The notes beneath the pieces were generated by a model. It did no database searches and was not told the DNA's origin. It saw only the letters and a program-made list of their open reading frames with translations. A program made the translations under genes and the position numbers. 64,000 bases of DNA from contig NZ_CP097870.1 of assembly GCF_029223545.1 (NCBI RefSeq), positions 1,984,001 to 2,048,000 on the forward strand, read 5' to 3'. Within the stretch, counting starts at the first letter, position 1; each line of letters opens with the position of its first letter. The stretch is from Thauera sp. GDN1 (lineage in GTDB: Bacteria > Pseudomonadota > Gammaproteobacteria > Burkholderiales > Rhodocyclaceae). Shown piece after piece: positions 25,950 through 38,180 of this stretch.

Positions 25950-28379
25950 ATGGCCGATCTCGTGCCGCTGCCGGCGACGGCATTGCGCAAGCGCTGCGAC
26001 CCCGCCTGTTTCAGCTTCGAAACCACCGAATCCCTTGTCGATCATGCCGGCGACCTCGGCCAGGAGCGCGCCGTCGAGGCGATCCGCTTCGGTCTCGCGA
26101 TGGGCCATACCGGCTACCACGTGTTCGTGCTCGGCGATGCCGGCAGCGGCAAGCATGCGACCACCTTCCGTCTGCTGCGCGAGCGTGCGGCGCGCGAGGC
26201 GGTGCCGCCCGACCTGTGTTACCTGCACAACTTCGACGAGGCGCTGAAGCCGAAGTTGCTGACTCTGCCCGCCGGGCGCGGCGGTGCGCTGCGGACCTGC
26301 ATGCAGACCTTCATCCGCGACCTCGGCCCGGCGCTCGGCGCCGCGCTCGACAGCGATGCCCACGTCGAGCGCGTCGAATCCCTGCAGAGTGCGCACAAGG
26401 CGCGCGAGGAGGCCGCGCTGCGCGAGCTCGGCCAGGCCTGCAACGCGGAAGGCATCGCGCTGCTGCAGACCCCCGAGGGCTTCGTGTTCGCGCCCACCAA
26501 GGATGGCGAGGCGATGTCGCCGGAAGCCTTCGAGGCCCTGCCCGAGGACGCGCGCAAGGCGATCGAGGTGCGCATCGGCGAATGGAGCGACCGCCTCGAG
26601 GATCTGCTCAACGACTTCCCCGGCTGGCGAAAGTCGGTGCGCGAGTCGATCGACCGCGCCGAGCGCGAGGTGCTCGGCCCTGCGGTGGCCCACCTGCTGC
26701 GCGAGGTGCGCGAGGCGCACGAGGACCTGCCCGAGGTGCTCGCCTTCCTCGATGCGGTCGAGCGCGACGTCATCGACAGCGCGGTGCGCGGCACCATGCT
26801 GGAAGAGGAGGACGACGAGGCGCCCGAGCCCGAGGAGAACACCCGCTACCACCGCTACCAGGTCAAGCTGCTGGTGGACCATGCCGCCTCGCAGGGCGCG
26901 CCGGTGGTGTTCGAGAACAACCCCGGCTACGGCAACCTCATCGGCCGCATCGAGCACATCGTGCAGCAGGGCAACCAGGTCAGCCACTTCAACCTCATCC
27001 GTGCCGGCGCGCTGCATCGCGCCAACGGCGGCTACCTGGTGCTCGACGCCGAGCGCCTGCTGTCGCAGCCCTTCGCCTGGGAAGGCCTCAAGCGCTCCCT
27101 GCGCGCGGGCGAGATCCGCATCGAGCCGCCGGCCGAGGCGCAGGGCTGGAGCGGGGCGCTGACGCTGGAGCCGGAGGCGGTGCCGAGCGAGCTGAAGGTG
27201 GTGCTGATCGGCGACCGCGAGGTCTACTACCTGCTGATGGAGCACGACCCGGAGTTCGCCGATCTGTTCAAGGTCGCCGCCGACTTCAACGACGACCTGC
27301 CGCGCACCCCCGAGAACGAATGCGAGTACGCCCGCCTGATGGCGCTGCTCGCGCGCGGCGCGAAGCTGCTGCCGGTGGCGCGCTGCGGCGTCGCCCGCCT
27401 GGTCGAGGAGGCCTCGCGCCTGGCCGAGGACGCCGGCCGCCTGTCGCTCAACACCCGCGCGCTCTCCGACCTGATGCGGGAGGCCGATTTCCACGCCCGT
27501 CAGAAGGGCCTGGCCGCCACCGGCCGCGCCGAGGTCGAGGACGCGCTGGCGGCGCGCGCGCGGCGCGCCAACCGCTATCCCACGCGGGTGCTGGAGTCCA
27601 TCCTCGAAGGCACGACGCTGATTTCCACCGACGGCGAGCGCGCCGGCCAGATCAACGGCCTGGTAGTGATCGAGCTCGCCGGCGAGCACTTCGGCCATCC
27701 GGTGCGCATCACCGCCACCGTGCGCATGGGCGAGGGCGACGTGGTCGACATCGAGCGCGAGACCGAGCTCGGCGGCGCGATCCACTCCAAGGGCGTGCTG
27801 ATCCTGTCCGCCTTCCTAGCCGCGCGCTACGCCCGCCACCAGCCGCTGTCGCTGTCGGCGAGCCTGGTGTTCGAGCAGTCCTACGCGCCGGTCGAGGGCG
27901 ACTCGGCCTCGCTCGCCGAGCTGTGCGCGCTGCTGTCGGCGCTGACGCAGATTCCGATCCGCCAGCGCTTCGCGATCACCGGCTCGGTGAACCAGTTCGG
28001 CGAGGTGCAGGTGATCGGCGGCGTGAACGAGAAGATCGAGGGTTTCTTCGACCTGTGCAAGGCGCGCGGGCTCGACGGATCGCATGGCGTGGTGATCCCC
28101 GCCGCCAGCGTGCGCCACCTGATGCTGCGCGAGGACGTGGTCCAGGCGGCGGCCGACGGCCGTTTCCACATCCATGCGGTGCAGACCGTGGACGAGGCGA
28201 TGACGGTGCTGACCGGCGTCGAGGCTGGCGAGCCGGACGCCAAGGGCGTGATCCCGAAGGGCACGCTCAACCACAAGGTCGCCACCGTACTGGCGGAGAT
28301 GACGGCGGCGCGCAACGCCCACGCCGACGGCGACGGCTCGGCCGGCTCGCGCCAGCATCGGCGGCGGCACGGGGTGTAG
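25950..28379 (+). CDS. Lon-related AAA+ ATP-dependent protease (YcbZ/LonB-like)
   Basis: 809-residue protein of the Lon-related family (COG1067 type). It has an N-terminal AAA+ region with Walker A VLGDAGSGKHATTF near 57-70 and a large helical insertion (about 130-300). Then come NGGYLVLDAERLLSQPFAWE (Walker B region) and a C-terminal Lon peptidase domain with the catalytic Ser in VEGDSASLAEL and Lys in GGVNEKIEGFFD. It lacks the N-terminal LON substrate domain of classical Lon. It likely degrades or remodels proteins in the cytoplasm; targets unknown. A TATCAT -10-like hexamer lies at 25902-25907. The gene ends two bases before a hairpin. Confidence 0.92.
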   Translation: MADLVPLPATALRKRCDPACFSFETTESLVDHAGDLGQERAVEAIRFGLAMGHTGYHVFVLGDAGSGKHATTFRLLRERAAREAVPPDLCYLHNFDEALKPKLLTLPAGRGGALRTCMQTFIRDLGPALGAALDSDAHVERVESLQSAHKAREEAALRELGQACNAEGIALLQTPEGFVFAPTKDGEAMSPEAFEALPEDARKAIEVRIGEWSDRLEDLLNDFPGWRKSVRESIDRAEREVLGPAVAHLLREVREAHEDLPEVLAFLDAVERDVIDSAVRGTMLEEEDDEAPEPEENTRYHRYQVKLLVDHAASQGAPVVFENNPGYGNLIGRIEHIVQQGNQVSHFNLIRAGALHRANGGYLVLDAERLLSQPFAWEGLKRSLRAGEIRIEPPAEAQGWSGALTLEPEAVPSELKVVLIGDREVYYLLMEHDPEFADLFKVAADFNDDLPRTPENECEYARLMALLARGAKLLPVARCGVARLVEEASRLAEDAGRLSLNTRALSDLMREADFHARQKGLAATGRAEVEDALAARARRANRYPTRVLESILEGTTLISTDGERAGQINGLVVIELAGEHFGHPVRITATVRMGEGDVVDIERETELGGAIHSKGVLILSAFLAARYARHQPLSLSASLVFEQSYAPVEGDSASLAELCALLSALTQIPIRQRFAITGSVNQFGEVQVIGGVNEKIEGFFDLCKARGLDGSHGVVIPAASVRHLMLREDVVQAAADGRFHIHAVQTVDEAMTVLTGVEAGEPDAKGVIPKGTLNHKVATVLAEMTAARNAHADGDGSAGSRQHRRRHGV

Positions 28380-28380
28380 C

Positions 28381-28408
28381 CGGCGCCCGCCCCGCAGGGC
28401 GGGCGCCG
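28381..28408. terminator. Hairpin between convergent Lon-like and Yip1 genes
   Basis: Arms CGGCGCCCGCCC (28381-28392) and its reverse complement (28397-28408) with a CGCA loop. A perfect 12-bp GC stem placed between two convergent genes, one base after the Lon-like stop. No T-run on either side, so a Rho-independent role is not certain. Confidence 0.6.
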
Positions 28409-28420
28409 CCGGTGAAGGCC

Positions 28421-29017
28421 TCAGCGCAGGCCGACGATCATGCTCAGCAGCAGGGCGAGCACCACCATCAGCGCCAGCCAGGCGACGACGCCGGTGGTGA
28501 GCACGAAGCTGCCCAGCAGCCGCGAGCGCGAATGGTCTTCGAGCTTGAACAGCGGTTCGATGCCGTGATAGATGAGCGCTGCCGAAGCCACCCAGGCCAC
28601 GGCCATCGCCGCGACGGCGAACCAGGCCGACGGCACGAACAGTGCCAGCGCGCACAGCCACAAGGGTGCCGGTGCCACCGCGGCGAGCATGAAGGCGTCG
28701 TGATAGTCGGGGCGTGCGTTCGCGACATCGCCGAGCTGCTGGATGACCGAGGCCATCAGCGGCACCATCACCAGCTGCGCGGCGTAGAAGCAGACGAACA
28801 GCAGGGTGGCCTCGAAGCCGGTGATCTGTGGCACCGCAGCGGGGAAGATGGCGCCGGGCGTCACGTACATCGAGTACAGGAACATGGCCGGCGGAATCAG
28901 CGACATCGGCATCACGAACATCGTGAACATCCTCGTCACCGACGGGTGGATGCTGATCAGGTCGGACCAGCCTTCGCTGTAGGAGTACAGCATCTTGGGA
29001 AGCTTATGCACATGCAT
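28421..29017 (-). CDS. Yip1 family integral membrane protein
   Basis: 198 residues with five predicted membrane helices in the Yip1/YIF1-like layout: a short N-terminal amphipathic stretch (LYSYSEGWSDLISIHPSVTRMF), then helices near 30-50, 68-90, 110-130, 135-155 and 172-196. Bacterial Yip1-domain proteins are poorly characterised. Full length, starting at ATG 29017. A 232-base gap separates it from the DUF2238 gene upstream on the same strand; I saw no gene in that gap. Confidence 0.85.
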   Translation of the reverse strand: MHVHKLPKMLYSYSEGWSDLISIHPSVTRMFTMFVMPMSLIPPAMFLYSMYVTPGAIFPAAVPQITGFEATLLFVCFYAAQLVMVPLMASVIQQLGDVANARPDYHDAFMLAAVAPAPLWLCALALFVPSAWFAVAAMAVAWVASAALIYHGIEPLFKLEDHSRSRLLGSFVLTTGVVAWLALMVVLALLLSMIVGLR

Positions 29018-29249
29018 GATCGTCTCCTTGTGTCCCGGTTCTCCTCTTCATCACGGTTACGCCCGGTCACGGGCACACCGTGGAAAAGTAGACCAGCACG
29101 CGCCGATTTCGTGCCGGTGGTGACGACGATCGATGTTCCTCTGCGGGCAGGTGGCTTCCGTCGGTGCCGACCCGGGTCACCTGCACGCCGATCGGACTCG
29201 GCGCCTGCGGTACCCCGCGTTCGGGCAGCGCCGACCCAGCGCACAGCCC

Positions 29250-29867
29250 CTATCGCGAGACCTTCGTCCGCGTCAGTCGCGCCAGCTGGCGGTCGTGTGT
29301 GCCGGCGAGCAGCAACTGCACCAGCATCGCCCCCAGCAGCGCCATCAGCATGTCGGCCTGGGCGTCCCACGGGTCGCCCTGGGTGCCGAGGAACTCCACC
29401 GCACCGCCGCCCCAGAATACGGCCGACGCCCACTCGATCAGTTCGTACAGCGCGCTGATGCCGAGGCAGCTCAGCGAGAGCAGCGCGAACAGCCACTTGC
29501 CGGGGCGCAGCGGCGAGGTGCGCAGCAGCAGCTCGCGGCCGAGGATGGCCGGGGTCACGCCCTGGAAGAAATGGCCGAAGCGATCGTAGGGGTTGCGCGC
29601 GAGATCGAACCAGTCCTGCACCACGAAGCCGATCGGCACGCGCGCATAGGTGTAGGTGCCGCCCAGGATCAGGATCAGCGCGAAGAAGGCGATCAGGCCG
29701 TAGGTGAGCGGGGTGAGCGGGAAACGCCGCGCGGTGAGGACGAGGATCGGCAGTGCGATCAGCACCGGCATCACCTCCGCCCACCACACGCCGCGGTCGT
29801 GGGGGGCCACGCCCGAGGCGAGGAGGGCGGCGAGGACGAGGATCAGCAGGACGACGCGCAGGCTCAT
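29250..29867 (-). CDS. DUF2238 (YjdF-like) membrane protein
   Basis: 205-residue integral membrane protein with about six helices. Conserved DUF2238 features include GTYTYARVPIGFVVQDWFDLARNPYDRFGHFFQG, ALYELIEWASAVF and GDPWDAQADM. The repeated polar His, Asp and Glu residues near membrane faces are typical of the family, whose function is unknown. The ATG at 29867 follows the TGA of the lipoprotein gene with a one-base gap, so the pair is certainly co-transcribed. Confidence 0.88.
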   Translation of the reverse strand: MSLRVVLLILVLAALLASGVAPHDRGVWWAEVMPVLIALPILVLTARRFPLTPLTYGLIAFFALILILGGTYTYARVPIGFVVQDWFDLARNPYDRFGHFFQGVTPAILGRELLLRTSPLRPGKWLFALLSLSCLGISALYELIEWASAVFWGGGAVEFLGTQGDPWDAQADMLMALLGAMLVQLLLAGTHDRQLARLTRTKVSR

Positions 29868-29868
29868 G

Positions 29869-30501
29869 TCAGCGGATCACTCCGGCTTCCTTCATCGCCT
29901 CGACGGTGACCCTGGTCAGTGCCGATACCTGCGCGCCGGCGTCGCCATCGACTTCGGTGCGCGCGCTGCCCGCCCATACCACCGTGCCGCGCCCGAGATC
30001 GGTCAGCGTGGTGCTGGAGGACATCTCCTGGCGCTGGCTCACGCCACCGCCGCCGATCGGCAGCGAGACGCCGATGCCGCCGAAGCTGAAACCGCCGCTG
30101 CCGCCACCGATGCCGAATCCGACCTGCGGGCCGGGCTGGAACACCGCATGGCTGCCCTGTGCGAGCTTCATGCGTACCACCGCGCTCGCCCCGGTCGCAC
30201 GCGCGGCATCGTCGATCCGCGCCGGGTCGTTGCCGGCGTCCGCGGGGAGGGTGGCGGCGCCATAGCTGCGCACCACCGCGATGCCCTCGGCGCGCATGCG
30301 TTCGGTCCACGCGTCTTCGCACAGCCGGCGCAGGCTGTCGACTGCGGTCTCGCAGGCGACGAACACGCGCGCGCCGGCTGCCAGGCCGTCGTGGAAGCTT
30401 CGGTCGAGCCACTGGCTGTCCATGCGCGCGCTCGAGCACCCCGCCACGACCAGGCAGGTGACAAGCGGCAGCGAGTGCGCCTGGATCCGGCTGAGCTTCA
30501 T
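29869..30501 (-). CDS. Putative outer-membrane lipoprotein, glycine-rich
   Basis: 210 residues. A lipobox LVVAGC puts the lipidated Cys at 22, followed by Ser-Ser, which favours sorting to the outer membrane. The mature part has two folded stretches (a DUF4136-like DSQWLDRSFHDGLAAGARVFVACE and a C-terminal VSALTRVTVEAMKEAGVI) around a Gly-rich repeat (about 130-160, GFGIGGGSGGFSFGGIGVSL). The last segment resembles lipoproteins that form beta-rich assemblies, but no family can be stated firmly. It is followed one base later by the DUF2238 gene. Confidence 0.78.
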   Translation of the reverse strand: MKLSRIQAHSLPLVTCLVVAGCSSARMDSQWLDRSFHDGLAAGARVFVACETAVDSLRRLCEDAWTERMRAEGIAVVRSYGAATLPADAGNDPARIDDAARATGASAVVRMKLAQGSHAVFQPGPQVGFGIGGGSGGFSFGGIGVSLPIGGGGVSQRQEMSSSTTLTDLGRGTVVWAGSARTEVDGDAGAQVSALTRVTVEAMKEAGVIR

Positions 30502-30633
30502 GGAACGCCTCCCACGTGATCGGGTGCGGTGCTGGCCTTCGATTCTAACGGGCTACGTTCGATCCGGCGCGAGTCCAGTGCCGAAGCGCGCAAGTTGTGC
30601 ACGGCCCCCGATCGGGGAGCGGCTTCCGCCTCG

Positions 30634-31482
30634 CTACCGATCGGCGAGTGCCTGCGCGTGATGGCGCAGGTGGTCGTCGATGAAGCTGGCGATGAAGTAG
30701 TAGCTGTGGTCGTAGCCGGGCTGCATGCGCAGCGTCAGCGGATGGCCGGCGGCGTCGGCCGCGGCCTGCAGCGCCTCGGGCTTGAGCTGCTCGACCAGGA
30801 AGCCGTCCTTGTCGCCCTGATCGACCAGCAGCGGCAGGCGTTCGGTGGCCTCGGCAAGCAGTGCGCAGGCGTCCCATTGCCGCCAGTGCTCGCGGTCCTC
30901 GCCCAGGTAGTGCGACAGGGCCTTCTCGCCCCAGGGGCAGCGCATCGGATTGACGATGGGGGCGAAGGCCGACACCGACCGGTAGCGGCCCGGATTGCGC
31001 AGCGCGCACACCAGCGCGCCGTGGCCGCCCATCGAATGGCCGCTGATGCCGCGCCGGTCGGAGGCGGGGAAGTGGGCTTCGATCAGGGCCGGCAGTTCGT
31101 GCACCACGTAGTCGTGCATGCGGTAATGGCGCGCCCACGGGGCCCGGGTGGCGTTGACGTAGAAGCCCGCGCCGTGGCCGAAGTCCCAGGCGCCGTCCGG
31201 GTCGCCCGGGACGTCCGGCCCCCGCGGGCTGGTGTCGGGGGCGACGAGGATCAGGCCGAGCTCCGCCGCCAGACGCTGGGCTCCCGCCTTCTGCATGAAG
31301 TTCTCGTCGGTGCAGGTGAGGCCGGACAGCCAGTACAGTACCGGCAGTTTTTCACCGCTTTCGGCCTGGGGTGGCAGATAGACGGCGAAAGTCATGTCGC
31401 AATCCACCGTGCTCGAGCGGTGGCGCAGGCGCTGCAGCCAGCCGCCGAAGCAGCGCTGGGTGCCGAGTGTTTCGAGACTCAT
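30634..31482 (-). CDS. fghA: S-formylglutathione hydrolase
   Basis: 282-residue esterase-D-type alpha/beta hydrolase that splits S-formylglutathione to formate and glutathione, the last step of glutathione-dependent formaldehyde detoxification. The nucleophile Ser lies in [10 protein letters not shown], the acid in DQGDKDGFL, and His in [14 protein letters not shown]. Also typical are [18 protein letters not shown] and APDTSPRG. Length is as expected. It lies 15 bases after frmA on the same strand, forming an frmA-fghA operon. Confidence 0.95.
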   Translation of the reverse strand: MSLETLGTQRCFGGWLQRLRHRSSTVDCDMTFAVYLPPQAESGEKLPVLYWLSGLTCTDENFMQKAGAQRLAAELGLILVAPDTSPRGPDVPGDPDGAWDFGHGAGFYVNATRAPWARHYRMHDYVVHELPALIEAHFPASDRRGISGHSMGGHGALVCALRNPGRYRSVSAFAPIVNPMRCPWGEKALSHYLGEDREHWRQWDACALLAEATERLPLLVDQGDKDGFLVEQLKPEALQAAADAAGHPLTLRMQPGYDHSYYFIASFIDDHLRHHAQALADR

Positions 31483-31497
31483 GGGCGGCCTCCGTGA

Positions 31498-33913
<2,416 letters not shown>

Positions 33914-33977
33914 ATTACCTTTTTGCAGCGCATGCTGCGACTCGCTGTTCCTTGGAGAAACACCAAGTCCTGAAACT

Positions 33978-34053
33978 TGGCTCCCCGACCTGGGCTCGAA
34001 CCAGGGACCTACGGATTAACAGTCCGGCGCTCTACCGACTGAGCTATCGGGGA
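33978..34053 (-). tRNA. tRNA-Asn (anticodon GTT), second identical copy
   Basis: 76 bases on the minus strand, identical to the gene at 33838-33913 and separated from it by a 64-base spacer. This is the promoter-proximal copy; both share the promoter at 34066-34094 and the terminator at 33801-33830. CCA is encoded. Confidence 0.97.
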
Positions 34054-34065
34054 ACAGAGGCGCGC

Positions 34066-34094
34066 ATTCTAGGCAGGGAACGCGCTTGCGTCAA
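34066..34094 (-). promoter_or_regulatory. Sigma-70 promoter for the tRNA-Asn pair
   Basis: On the minus strand, -35 TTGACG (34089-34094), a 17-base spacer and -10 TAGAAT (34066-34071). The start of transcription would be near 34059, a few bases before the first tRNA. The discriminator between -10 and the start is GC-rich (GCGCGCC), typical of stable-RNA promoters under stringent control. Confidence 0.8.
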
Positions 34095-34150
34095 GGCGAA
34101 GGCGGCAATTTTTTGAGGACCGCCGCCTGCGCCCGGACGCGGGAAGAGAC

Positions 34151-35359
34151 TCAGCCCTTGACCACCTGCGCGATCGCCTTGGCGACGTAGCCGATGTTCT
34201 TGGAGTTGAGCGCGGCCAGGCAGATGCGGCCGGTCGACACGGCGTAGATGCCGAAGTCCGACTTCAGCTTCTCGACCTGGGTGGCGGTGAGGCCGGTGTA
34301 GGAGAACATGCCGCGCTGCTTGATCACGAAGGAGAAGTCCTGCGCCACGCCTTCGGCCTTGAGCTGCTCGACCAGGCCGGTGCGCATGGCGCGGATGCGC
34401 TCGCGCATGCCGCCCAGCTCGTCTTCCCACATCTGGCGCAGCTCGGACGAGCTCAGCACCGCAGCGACGATGGCGCCACCGTGGATCGGCGGGTTGGAGT
34501 AGTTGGTGCGGATCACGCGCTTGACCTGCGACAGCACACGGCCGGCTTCTTCCTTGCTGGCGGTGACGATGGACAGCGCGCCGACGCGCTCGCCGTAGAG
34601 CGAGAAGCTCTTCGAGAACGAGCTCGACACGAAGAACTGCAGGCCGCTGGACGACAGGGCGCGGACGGCGACGGCGTCGGCGTCGATGCCCTCGGCGAAG
34701 CCCTGGTAGGCCATGTCGAGGAAGGGGATCAGGCCACGCTCGCGGCACACGGCGACCACTTCGTCCCACTGCGCGTCCGACAGGTCGGCGCCGGTCGGGT
34801 TGTGGCAGCACGCGTGCAGGACGATGATCGAGCCCGGTTGCAGGCTGTCGAGCTTGGCCTTCATGCCGGCGAAGTTCACGCCGCGGGTGGCGGCGTCGTA
34901 GTAGGGGTAGTTCTCGACCGGGAAGCCGGCGGACTCGAACAGCGCGCGGTGGTTCTCCCAGCTCGGGTCGGAGATGTACACCGTGGCGCCGGGCACCAGG
35001 CGCTTGAGGTAGTCGGCGCCGACCTTGAGCGCGCCGGTGCCGCCGAGGGCCTCGATGGTGACGGTCTGGCCGCTGGTGGCGAGCTGCGAGTCCTTGCCGA
35101 ACAGGAGGCCCTGGACCGCGTTGTTGTAGGCGGCGGGACCTTCGATCGGCTGGTAGCCGCGCGGCGGCATGGCTTCGAGGCGGGCCTTCTCGGCGGCGCG
35201 GACGGCGGCGAGCAGCGGGATCTTGCCGTTGTCGTCGTAGTACACGCCGACGCCGAGGTTGACCTTCTCGGCGCGGGTGTCGGCGGCGAAGGCCTCGTTC
35301 AGGCCAAGGATCGGGTCACGGGGCGCCATCTCGACGGCGGCGAAGATCGAAGCGGACAT
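34151..35359 (-). CDS. tyrB: Aromatic amino acid / aspartate aminotransferase
   Basis: 402-residue fold-type-I PLP aminotransferase of the AspC/TyrB group. It exchanges amino groups between aspartate or aromatic amino acids and 2-oxoglutarate. The PLP lysine is in SSSFSKSFSLYGERVG. Other landmarks are NLGVGVYYDDNGKIPLL, YQPIEGPAAYN, HACCHNPTGADL and RTNYSNPPIHGG. The ATG at 35359 fits the family start. TyrB versus AspC specificity cannot be settled by eye, so the symbol is tentative. Divergent from uvrB across 151 bases. Confidence 0.9.
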   Translation of the reverse strand: MSASIFAAVEMAPRDPILGLNEAFAADTRAEKVNLGVGVYYDDNGKIPLLAAVRAAEKARLEAMPPRGYQPIEGPAAYNNAVQGLLFGKDSQLATSGQTVTIEALGGTGALKVGADYLKRLVPGATVYISDPSWENHRALFESAGFPVENYPYYDAATRGVNFAGMKAKLDSLQPGSIIVLHACCHNPTGADLSDAQWDEVVAVCRERGLIPFLDMAYQGFAEGIDADAVAVRALSSSGLQFFVSSSFSKSFSLYGERVGALSIVTASKEEAGRVLSQVKRVIRTNYSNPPIHGGAIVAAVLSSSELRQMWEDELGGMRERIRAMRTGLVEQLKAEGVAQDFSFVIKQRGMFSYTGLTATQVEKLKSDFGIYAVSTGRICLAALNSKNIGYVAKAIAQVVKG

Positions 35360-35510
35360 GAGGACTCCAGTCGTTCCAGTAGGGCAGCGGTAGATGCGCG
35401 TGGCGGGAACGGACTTGCGCCGTGCCTTGTCACGCGATTTGGGAAATAATCGACGTTTTCGTCCGGTGCCGCCGTGTGGCGACGCACCGGAATGGAACAG
35501 GAATTTTAGC

Positions 35511-37598
<2,088 letters not shown>

Positions 37599-37617
37599 TG
37601 ATCAGGGGAGAGGGAAG

Positions 37618-38091
37618 ATGACGAGAGTCCTGTTCGTGTGCACCGGAAACATCTGCAGGTCGCCCACCGCGGAAGGCGTGGCGCGCCATCTGATCGCGAC
37701 CGCAGGGCTGGGCGATCGGGTCGAGGTCGATTCCGCCGGGACGCATGGTTACCACGTCGGCGAGGCGCCCGATCCGCGCACGCAGAAGGCGGCCAGGCTG
37801 CGCGGCTACGATCTGTCCGGGCTGCGCGCACGCAAGCTGGAGGTGCGCGATTTCCAGGAATTCGACCTGTTGCTGGCGATGGATCGCGGGCATCTGGAAT
37901 CCATGCGGCGGCTGTGTCCGCCTGTGTACCAGCCGCGCCTGCGCCTGTTCATGGCGTTCGACGGCTCGGGGCAGTTCGAGGATGAAGTGCCGGATCCCTA
38001 TTACGGTGGCCCGCGCGGCTTCGATCTGGTGCTCGACATGTGCGAGCACGGCGTTCGGGGCTTGCTGGAAACGGTGTCGGTGCGGGCGTAG
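37618..38091 (+). CDS. Low molecular weight protein tyrosine phosphatase
   Basis: 157-residue LMW-PTP. The P-loop VCTGNICRSPTAEG (C-x5-R-S) starts near residue 6, and the general acid is in VPDPYYGGPRGF. Substrates in bacteria include phosphotyrosine on exopolysaccharide kinases or other proteins; no kinase or polysaccharide gene is nearby, so the role is open. GGGAGAGGGAAG precedes the ATG, 19 bases after uvrB. A bidirectional terminator follows. Confidence 0.94.
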   Translation: MTRVLFVCTGNICRSPTAEGVARHLIATAGLGDRVEVDSAGTHGYHVGEAPDPRTQKAARLRGYDLSGLRARKLEVRDFQEFDLLLAMDRGHLESMRRLCPPVYQPRLRLFMAFDGSGQFEDEVPDPYYGGPRGFDLVLDMCEHGVRGLLETVSVRA

Positions 38092-38131
38092 GACCCGGTT
38101 TTCCGGGGACGCCGCTACATACTGCGGAAAC

Positions 38132-38163
38132 GAGAAAGGCCATCCCGAGGGATGGCCTTTCTC
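38132..38163. terminator. Bidirectional terminator between LMW-PTP and rne
   Basis: GAGAAAGGCCATCCC (38132-38146) and its perfect reverse complement (38149-38163). A run of A precedes and a run of T follows the GC core, so it can end both the plus-strand phosphatase transcript and the minus-strand rne transcript. Confidence 0.8.
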
Positions 38164-38180
38164 ATCGGTGACGCCGCGTC

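Noticed and set aside
35360..35510. LexA box upstream of uvrB
   Set aside because: No CTGT-N8-ACAG-like site found in the gap.
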